Of a DNA stretch of 52,381 bases, positions 46,508-52,381 are shown in pieces (the stretch's first letter is position 1; every line of letters begins with the position of its first letter). Below the pieces are notes generated by a model that was given only the letters and a program-made list of their open reading frames with translations, was not told the DNA's origin and made no database searches. The position numbers and the translations under genes were made by a program. This DNA comes from Piscirickettsia salmonis LF-89 = ATCC VR-1361. Lineage in GTDB: Bacteria > Pseudomonadota > Gammaproteobacteria > Piscirickettsiales > Piscirickettsiaceae. The DNA is taken from positions 16,121 to 68,501 of the forward strand of contig NZ_AMFF02000080.1 in NCBI RefSeq assembly GCF_000297215.2, in the 5' to 3' direction.

Positions 46508-46545
46508 ATGGCAGCTTTAAAAATTATTGCTGTCATTTTTATTTT
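46508..46545 (+). terminator. Intrinsic terminator/attenuator between lanA and the exporter
   Basis: ATGGCAGC (46508-46515) pairs with GCTGTCAT (46529-46536), 8 bp with one G-U pair, and a T-rich tail follows (TTTTTATTTT). It lies 15 bp after the lanA stop. It would limit transcription into the exporter gene while allowing strong expression of the small gene. The ATG within the stem also opens a 22-codon hydrophobic frame, rejected below. Confidence 0.65.
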
Positions 46546-46580
46546 GTATTTAACTTTAAAATATTGGCTATATTAATTTT

Positions 46581-47801
46581 ATGGAGGCGATAAGGCTAGT
46601 AAAAAAATCGACTATATTTAGAGTGGTATTAGCCTTTTCTTTTTTAGAAAGCTTTGCGCTCATGATGGACTTTACTGTGTTATATACAGTGATTGTTTAT
46701 CTATGGAAGTTACCCCTATATAAAGTTATTCTATTTAGTTTTACTGTATCGATACCGAGTATTATTATTTCTCCTTTTGCTGGGCGCTTGGTCGATGCCA
46801 AAGGCTCGATAACATGTATACAATATAGTAGTATCTTGTGTTTTTTTTTGACGATAGGATTAATTTTTACTAATAGCTATTTTATTTTATTTGCTCTTGT
46901 TTTTATTCGCTCTTCTTTAAAAACAGTGTTTTTCCCTGCACTCTCTAGGATCATAAAACTAACGGTTGATAAAAAACAGCTATTAAGTGTTAATAGTTTG
47001 ATTCAGTTTAATGCAAATGGCTTGCTTATTATTGCGCCTATTATTGGTATGGTTGTTTTTTCGACTCTAGGTAAAAAGTGGTGTTTTTTAATTACATCAA
47101 TTTTATTTTTTTTGACATTTGGCCTGTCCTTTTTTTTGAAAGAGGTGAGTGATAAATGCTCTAAAATTGCTATGGGACCACTGTCACAAGGTGATTTAGA
47201 TATAAAAAAATTACTGGTTCCTTTTTTAGGGATGATAATAGCTGCATTTGCAATTTATTTAGGAGATAGTCTTTTTCCTGTGCTGCTAAAGTCGATCGGG
47301 TTAGACTTCAAAGATTTTGCTTTAATTGGCTCTTTTTTTGGTATTGGGGGAATGGCAGCGAGCATTTTTTGTCAGTGTTATAAAAATAGCAATGAAGTGA
47401 CTTTAATAAAATTAGGTGCGACTCTTGTCATTATTTCCATGTTTACTTATGGCGCATTTTCTTCCATGCTTTCTCAACGTGTATTTTTTGTATTTGCAAT
47501 GCTCAATGCCGGAGGAATCACCTTAATTAGTATTTCCAGCGCAACGCTTTTGCAAAAAAATACGCCGACCCATATGATGGGTAAAGTCTCTTCAATAAAC
47601 ACGATGATCTTTGGCTTAGCTTCTATTATTATACCGATGCTTGGGTTAACATTTAGTCAGTTAGTTTCAGTAAAGTTGCCGTTTTTATTATTATCGATAA
47701 TTACACTTGGCATATTACTTATCATGCAATATTTCAACTTAAGCACTTCATTGGCTAGAAAAAAATCTCAGAAAAAATGGCAGAAAAAATCCATAAATTA
47801 A
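46581..47801 (+). CDS. MFS transporter, putative lanthipeptide exporter
   Basis: The protein has 406 aa with about 12 hydrophobic segments spread over the whole length. MFS features include the loop ISPFAGRLVDAKG after helix 2, matching the G-x3-D-x2-G/R-type motif A (SPFAGRLVDA), and a central linker near residue 195-205. It resembles drug/siderophore exporters of the major facilitator superfamily. It lies 88 bp after lanA, beyond the terminator, on the same strand, so it is likely the export or immunity protein of the cluster. Class II clusters usually encode a bifunctional ABC exporter with a C39 peptidase; none is found here. The start is ATG at 46581 without a clear ribosome-binding site. 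The basic tail ends RKKSQKKWQKKSIN. Confidence 0.82.
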   Translation: MEAIRLVKKSTIFRVVLAFSFLESFALMMDFTVLYTVIVYLWKLPLYKVILFSFTVSIPSIIISPFAGRLVDAKGSITCIQYSSILCFFLTIGLIFTNSYFILFALVFIRSSLKTVFFPALSRIIKLTVDKKQLLSVNSLIQFNANGLLIIAPIIGMVVFSTLGKKWCFLITSILFFLTFGLSFFLKEVSDKCSKIAMGPLSQGDLDIKKLLVPFLGMIIAAFAIYLGDSLFPVLLKSIGLDFKDFALIGSFFGIGGMAASIFCQCYKNSNEVTLIKLGATLVIISMFTYGAFSSMLSQRVFFVFAMLNAGGITLISISSATLLQKNTPTHMMGKVSSINTMIFGLASIIIPMLGLTFSQLVSVKLPFLLLSIITLGILLIMQYFNLSTSLARKKSQKKWQKKSIN

Positions 47802-47968
47802 AATGAGAACTTGTTTTATAGTGTGCTAAGTTATGGGTATACGCTTAGGATAGTCCCTGATTCGTTTTATTTTATGCATTTCGCAATGGCTAAGAAGGTA
47901 TATTAAAAACATTGCCATCGCGAGACTGGCGCTTTCAAGCTCTAGTTTTATACTGGAGCCGATTATGG

Positions 47969-49675
47969 TTATCGTGATGTGGCGATGGTTACTCCGCTTT
48001 GGAGTGGCTGATAACCGCTATCGGCGGCGGCTTGAGAAGCTGCTGCTTTGAAGAGCAAATGTCTCTCGCTAAAGTTCTCGTCGTTGCTACTGCCTTGAGA
48101 GTCCGTACTACTTCGTGATAGTGGGCTTGGGCTTTCAGCGTTAGGTTTTACTTTACTCGATGCTGAGAAGTCTTTGAGCAACGGACTAAATTGTGCTTGT
48201 GTGTCCTTAAATGCATCTCTCCAGGGTGTTGAAAAGTGTTTGAGTGCGGATTTAAGGTCTTTATAGCTAGCAGGTGCTCCAGTGCCTTTTCTGCGGATTT
48301 TGCTTGCATCCATAGTTAATGCGGCAGCTCGTAACAATATAGAGCTGTCACTGTTACGTTCTAGTCGGCCTTTCCAGTGGTTGAGCGCTCCCCTTGCCCT
48401 CATATACATGAGAAGTTTGTCGTTAGTTTGTTTTTTCTCTGGACCGTTCTTTAAGTACTGGAGCTCTTCATTGAGCTTAATTATTTGCTTATCAACATGG
48501 CTATTTAACTTTAAATGCAGCAGTTCTAATGGATCTGAAGCAAGTTGAACTTCCTTTTTAGGTAAGAAGTAGTGGTTAAGCCAATATTGAATACCACAGG
48601 TTACAAGAACAACACCTGCACCTACTGCGGCACCGATGGGACCTGTTAGCATTAAAACCATGCCGGCAAGCAAGCCGACAGTAATGCCAACTTTGCTGAA
48701 TTGGTCATATTTTACATAGGATTTTCTAAGGAGCGTTCTTTCTTTAATATCAAGAAGGTCTTTTAATTGTTGGAGTTTCTTCATTTCTTCAGTGATGTTT
48801 TGGAATACGAATCGACTTACTATTTCAGGAGTAATATTAGAGCCCTCTAATTGAGAGGTCCTTTGTCCTTGCATTTGGTAAATTTTTGCTTCTGCTTCTG
48901 CAATTATTCTGCGTAGAGTGTCAATATCTGCAGAGTATGGTAAGGCAAGCTCTAGGCAAATACCTTGAATTTGTTCATTAGTATGGGAAATAATACGATT
49001 CATTTTGCGGATTTTCGTATACGCTTTAGCGACCATATTAACAACGTCGAAGGCATACAGCGCGACGGTTAGGATGATTCCGCCAGGCCCTAAAGCTGCC
49101 GCCCACGGGCCAAGATACCAACCGGTACCAATGCCTAAGGTGATCGCGCCTGTCGCAGCCCAAATGAGATCATTAAAAAACTGAAACCAGTACTTCTTAA
49201 AGTAATCACTAGAACTTTTTTCATTGCTGAATAAATGTTTTAATGAGAGCGCCGTATGGCGTAATAACCTGGGTAAATACCAAACGACACCAAGGATTGA
49301 AAAGCCGATTCCGACCTCTCTACGACCAAGGTTACGATTGAAAACATTTGAATGGAAAGCATTGGCAATGGCCTGGGCTTGCCTTCTAAAGCGCAGAAGG
49401 AGTAGCCGAGTATAATTCCAATTTGGAAAAAACTGGACGCCGGGCCAAGGGCCTAATCCGTGGTTTAGAGAGCTATATTCGCCTTCTGTTTTATCAAATT
49501 GTTGCAATCGGTTCATGTAGCCAAACTTTCTGAGGAGTTGGCGATATTTTTCACGTGCTTCAGTGTTAAGGTGTTGTCTTGAAGAGCTACTATTATAAAC
49601 GGCAGTTAATTCTTCGAGTAGTTCTCGTTGTCGACTTGCACTAAGGCCACGTAATAAATCGTCTATTGTTGACAT
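47969..49675 (-). CDS. Membrane protein of unknown function, effector-like
   Basis: The protein has 568 aa with no recognised domain. It has a hydrophilic N-terminus (about 110 residues), hydrophobic segments around residues 121-138 (GFSILGVVWYLP), 170-190 and 192-216 (GGIILTVALYAFDVV), and a Gly-rich hairpin around 327-365 (VGLLAGMVLMLTGPIG). The central part between them is charged and helical, with coiled-coil potential. The C-terminus is Ser/Pro-rich and ends QPLQSGVTIATSR. There is no signal peptide. Paired hydrophobic hairpins with cytosolic tails resemble Dot/Icm effectors that insert into host membranes, but I cannot prove this. It is convergent with the exporter gene and may be unrelated to the lanthipeptide locus. 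Confidence 0.65.
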   Translation of the reverse strand: MSTIDDLLRGLSASRQRELLEELTAVYNSSSSRQHLNTEAREKYRQLLRKFGYMNRLQQFDKTEGEYSSLNHGLGPWPGVQFFPNWNYTRLLLLRFRRQAQAIANAFHSNVFNRNLGRREVGIGFSILGVVWYLPRLLRHTALSLKHLFSNEKSSSDYFKKYWFQFFNDLIWAATGAITLGIGTGWYLGPWAAALGPGGIILTVALYAFDVVNMVAKAYTKIRKMNRIISHTNEQIQGICLELALPYSADIDTLRRIIAEAEAKIYQMQGQRTSQLEGSNITPEIVSRFVFQNITEEMKKLQQLKDLLDIKERTLLRKSYVKYDQFSKVGITVGLLAGMVLMLTGPIGAAVGAGVVLVTCGIQYWLNHYFLPKKEVQLASDPLELLHLKLNSHVDKQIIKLNEELQYLKNGPEKKQTNDKLLMYMRARGALNHWKGRLERNSDSSILLRAAALTMDASKIRRKGTGAPASYKDLKSALKHFSTPWRDAFKDTQAQFSPLLKDFSASSKVKPNAESPSPLSRSSTDSQGSSNDENFSERHLLFKAAASQAAADSGYQPLQSGVTIATSR

Positions 49676-50273
49676 AATCTATGCTTCCATACTTTTACGT
49701 TGTTATATTACTACATCATAAATATCTAAATGGCTATAATAATTTTTTTATTTTTAAATATTAAGCTTAGTCTGAGTAATATTTTAACGCTCTATTTATT
49801 AGAGGGTTAATGAAAAATAATTTATAAAACATCTATTTTATTAAAGTTTAGTTAAAGTTTGGTTGTATTAGTTATCTAACTTACTTTTATTTATTGTGCT
49901 TTGCTCCATAAGGAAATATTGATCATAATATTATAAATAATTACTTTGGGTATTTATTGATTTGTTATTTACTTGATATTTGATTTGTTAATATATTTTT
50001 ATAATAATAATTTGTTATTTTATTTTAATTAATAATGTAAATTATATGCAACTTATATATAAGTGAATGAGTCAATAATTTGTGTTGAATATGAAGTGAT
50101 CGCTTCTTTTTTTAAAGGTAATACACTGTCAATCTCGTTAAGAAAATAAATAGATTAATTGTAGCTGATGGTTGAAATAGGATGGTATTATGACAGAGCT
50201 TATTTTGTTTTGCTGATAAGGCGGCTAGATAAGAGCGTAATGGTAAAATTTTAGATATTGAGTATGAATACAC
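49676..50273. other. AT-rich divergent intergenic region
   Basis: This 598-bp gap lies between the divergent membrane-protein gene and the AmpG-like gene. It is mostly A and T, with runs such as TTATTTTATTTTAATTAA. It must hold promoters for both genes, but the AT bias makes any -10/-35 call meaningless here. No gene, RNA or repeat of note was found. Confidence 0.4.
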
Positions 50274-51500
50274 ATGAATTTATCCTTAAATCGCCGAACG
50301 ACTGCTGTTTTTTTACTTACTTTTTCATCTTCATTGCCTTTAATATTAGTTGGTTCGACCTTATCGGCGTGGTATACCGTCGCAGGGGTGAGTCTCTTAG
50401 GTATTGGTGCTTTGAGTATGGTGCAACAGCCGTATATCTTTAAATTTTTATGGGCGCCGCTGATGGACCGCTTTTCGCTTTTTGGCTGGTGCCGACGGCG
50501 TAGTTGGATCTTATTGACTCAAGTTCTGTTGGTGATTGGCTTGGTGCTTATGGCGTATACGGGCCCCAAGCAGTACCCATTTGGCTTGGCTATGATTGCT
50601 TTGATTTTTTCTTTTTTCTCTGCTTCTCAAGATATTGCAATTGATGCCTATCGTATTGATGTTTTGCATGCCAATGAATTAGGTGTGGGGGCTGCAATTA
50701 CCAGTTTAGCTGGCCGTATTGCGATGCTATTTGGGGGCGCTGTTGCCTTAGTTTTTGCAGCAGAGATAGGTTGGCAGAATACGTATTTAATTATGGCAGC
50801 GGTGATGGCCTTAGAAATTTTAGCAACATTTGCAGCGCCGGCACTAAGGAATGAGGAAGCGACTCCACGATCATTACAAGAATCCATTGTCGGTCCACTG
50901 AAAGATTTTGTGCGGCGAGAGCATGCGCTTTCAATATTGATTTTCATTTTAACATATAAAATGTGTGATGCTTTGGCATTGGCACTTAATACACCTTTTT
51001 TAATTAGAGGGGTTGGGTTTTCATTGCTAGAAATGGGCACGATTTATAAGACAATGAGTTTGGTAGCTTCACTGCTGGGAACCGTCGTTGGTGGGATTTT
51101 TTATAAGCGATTAGGTCTTTATCGTACGCTGATGTGTTATGGAATATTACAGGCGCTTTCTAATTTAGCGTATATGGGACTGGCTCTGGCCAGTAAAAGT
51201 TATTTTTTAATGGCCACAGCTGTATTTGTGGAGTATTTTTGTGGCGCATTGTCAACCGTTGCTTTTGTTGCGTATTTAATGAGTTTGTGCAAGCAACGCT
51301 TTTCAGCCACTCAATATGCAATATTATCAGCTATTATCGCCATTCCCCGAGTTTATTTTGGGCCATTAGCGGCGATTATGGTAGATTATTTTGGTTGGGC
51401 TCAGTTTTATTTTATCACCTGCTTGATTGGTTTTCCGCCATTGATTTTATTGTTTAGGATGAAAAAACATTTATTAAATTACCGGCTCGATACAGAATAA
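50274..51500 (+). CDS. AmpG-like MFS permease (muropeptide transporter family)
   Basis: The protein has 408 aa with 12 predicted hydrophobic segments. AmpG-type signatures are present: FLWAPLMDRF in the first cytoplasmic loop, then CRRRSWILLTQVLLVIG, and SASQDIAIDAYRIDVL in the fourth segment. E. coli AmpG (491 aa) imports GlcNAc-anhydroMurNAc peptides for cell-wall recycling; many relatives are near 410-430 aa. Intracellular gammaproteobacteria often have several AmpG-family paralogues, so the substrate of this copy is open. It is a single gene, divergent from the membrane-protein gene, with no obvious partner nearby. Confidence 0.82.
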   Translation: MNLSLNRRTTAVFLLTFSSSLPLILVGSTLSAWYTVAGVSLLGIGALSMVQQPYIFKFLWAPLMDRFSLFGWCRRRSWILLTQVLLVIGLVLMAYTGPKQYPFGLAMIALIFSFFSASQDIAIDAYRIDVLHANELGVGAAITSLAGRIAMLFGGAVALVFAAEIGWQNTYLIMAAVMALEILATFAAPALRNEEATPRSLQESIVGPLKDFVRREHALSILIFILTYKMCDALALALNTPFLIRGVGFSLLEMGTIYKTMSLVASLLGTVVGGIFYKRLGLYRTLMCYGILQALSNLAYMGLALASKSYFLMATAVFVEYFCGALSTVAFVAYLMSLCKQRFSATQYAILSAIIAIPRVYFGPLAAIMVDYFGWAQFYFITCLIGFPPLILLFRMKKHLLNYRLDTE

Positions 51501-52082
51501 TAAGTTACCACTTTACCTAAGGCAGGGATGCTCTTTGCAATGACACCCAATTTATTTACCTTTTTGGTTCAATTAAAGTCGAGGGGGTTGATTTGCATAG
51601 TAAAGTTCTAATTTTTTTTCAAGTAAAATTATGTAAATTTTATATTTGTATTTTATGAATAATAATAAAATATTGATATTGCCTTTAGTTTATCATCTAT
51701 GTAAATATAAATATAAATATAAATATAAATATAAATATAAATATAAATATAAATATAAATATAAATATAAATATAAATTTATATTTTACTGATAATAAAC
51801 TTATGCTAGTTACAAATGCATCTTTAAAAGATAACAGTATTTAATTTAACAATATAATTAAGAGGTTTTGTGTTGGGGATAAATTAAAAATTTTAATTGA
51901 AATGATGTTAAATTTTAAATTTTTTATTTTTAAGAGTTAAAATAAATTTTGGAGTTTTAAGTATGCTGGCTATTAGGCTCCGTTGACATTTCCATATAAA
52001 TCCTGAGAATAAGTAGTATTTTGCTTGGAGGCAATGATGCCAAAATCGCCCTCCGTCATCTGAAGTGCAACACTACTCTATA
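51501..52082. other. Intergenic region with hexamer repeat and IS30-side end
   Basis: No gene is visible. It includes the AAATAT repeat (51703-51778). The last ~100 bp (from about 51980), next to the IS30 transposase stop, probably contain the terminal repeat of the element; GTTGCACTTC on the minus strand (rev. comp. of about 52061-52070) may belong to it. The exact end cannot be fixed, as the other end lies outside. Confidence 0.4.
51703..51778. repeat. Hexanucleotide tandem repeat (AAATAT), about 12.7 copies
   Basis: Twelve perfect AAATAT units followed by a partial AAAT run uninterrupted from 51703 to 51778. The repeat lies about 200 bp beyond the AmpG-like gene and 300 bp from the IS30 transposase. 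Such a run is prone to slipped-strand change in copy number and so could serve as a strain marker. Confidence 0.95.
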
Positions 52083-52381
52083 CTAAGCCGCCATCAAATA
52101 CTCTAAAAAAACATGATTAGGTGAGCAATAATTCAAACTCGCTCTTCTTCTGGTGTTCAATGTATGCTCTATTTTTGCTATTTCTTTGTCACTAATTTCA
52201 TTAAAATCTGTCCCTTTAGGTAGAAAACGCCTTATCAAACCATTTGTGTGCTCATTTAGACCTCTATCACAAGAACGATAAGGTCTAGCAAAGTAAAAGT
52301 CTGCTTCAGTGATCTTTGAAATGGCCTCATGACCCGCAAACTCTGTTCCATTGTCAGAGGTGATGGTTTTAAAATCAAAGA
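52083..52381 (-). mobile_element. IS30-family transposase, C-terminal part (cut by window edge)
   Basis: A minus-strand frame enters from the right edge and ends with TAG at 52083-52085, encoding 99 residues. FKTITSDNGTEFAGH carries the second catalytic Asp, and NEHTNGLIRRFLPKGTDF carries the catalytic Glu and the hallmark N-x-R-R-type region of IS30 transposases. The frame is intact here, so the element may be functional. The N-terminal part lies outside. Confidence 0.9.

Noticed and set aside
46508-46576. 22-codon hydrophobic frame (MAALKIIAVIF...) between lanA and the exporter
   Set aside because: It begins inside the stem of a good intrinsic terminator and lacks a ribosome-binding site. 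The hairpin reading explains the sequence better, although a tiny membrane peptide cannot be excluded.
1-52381. CRISPR arrays, tRNA and rRNA genes
   Set aside because: No regularly spaced repeats, cloverleaf sequences or rRNA segments were recognised anywhere. The only arrays are simple tandem repeats.

Overview
The window is a chromosomal segment of a gammaproteobacterium. The gene order map-glnD-(ansA)-dapD facing rpsB-tsf-pyrH-frr-uppS-cdsA, then bamA-skp-lpxD-fabZ-lpxA-lpxB-rnhB-dnaE-accA-tilS, is the classical gammaproteobacterial order. Three traits together suggest a host-associated or intracellular lineage of the Legionellales/Piscirickettsia kind: low G+C with very AT-rich intergenic DNA, a mevalonate pathway in place of dxr, and several large lineage-specific proteins that look like secreted effectors. 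The exact genus is an inference. Both window edges lie in transposase genes (IS630-type on the left, IS30-type on the right).

Region 1 (0-12.8 kb) is housekeeping. It holds a secreted HAD-fold protein, a minus-strand map-glnD-ansA-dapD cluster ending in a clear terminator, then the plus-strand rpsB-tsf-pyrH-frr-uppS-cdsA run and an LpxL-like acyltransferase. dxr is missing between frr and uppS, and rseP is missing after cdsA.

Region 2 (12.8-23.4 kb, minus strand) occupies the place of rseP. It holds two divergent paralogous proteins of unknown function (526 and 653 aa) that share domains and an upstream DNA block. Next to them is a compact mevalonate operon, transcribed HMG-CoA reductase, HMG-CoA synthase/mevalonate kinase fusion, phosphomevalonate kinase, diphosphomevalonate decarboxylase, IPP isomerase. 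The five genes overlap or abut and encode all steps from acetoacetyl-CoA to IPP/DMAPP. The product feeds the neighbouring uppS (undecaprenyl carrier).

Region 3 (23.4-38.5 kb) covers outer-membrane assembly (bamA, skp), lipid A and fatty-acid genes (lpxD, fabZ, lpxA, lpxB, accA), rnhB, dnaE, tilS and a SulP anion transporter closed by a strong terminator.

Region 4 (38.5-52.4 kb) is accessory. Three tandem genes share an N-terminal domain, and the first is broken by an in-frame stop. They are followed by a class II lanthipeptide locus: LanM synthetase, a 38-residue Cys/Ser-rich precursor gene at 46376-46492, an intrinsic terminator and an MFS exporter. This compact system is the most notable find. 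Beyond it lie a membrane protein of unknown function, an AmpG-like permease, a 12-copy AT hexamer repeat and the IS30 transposase end.
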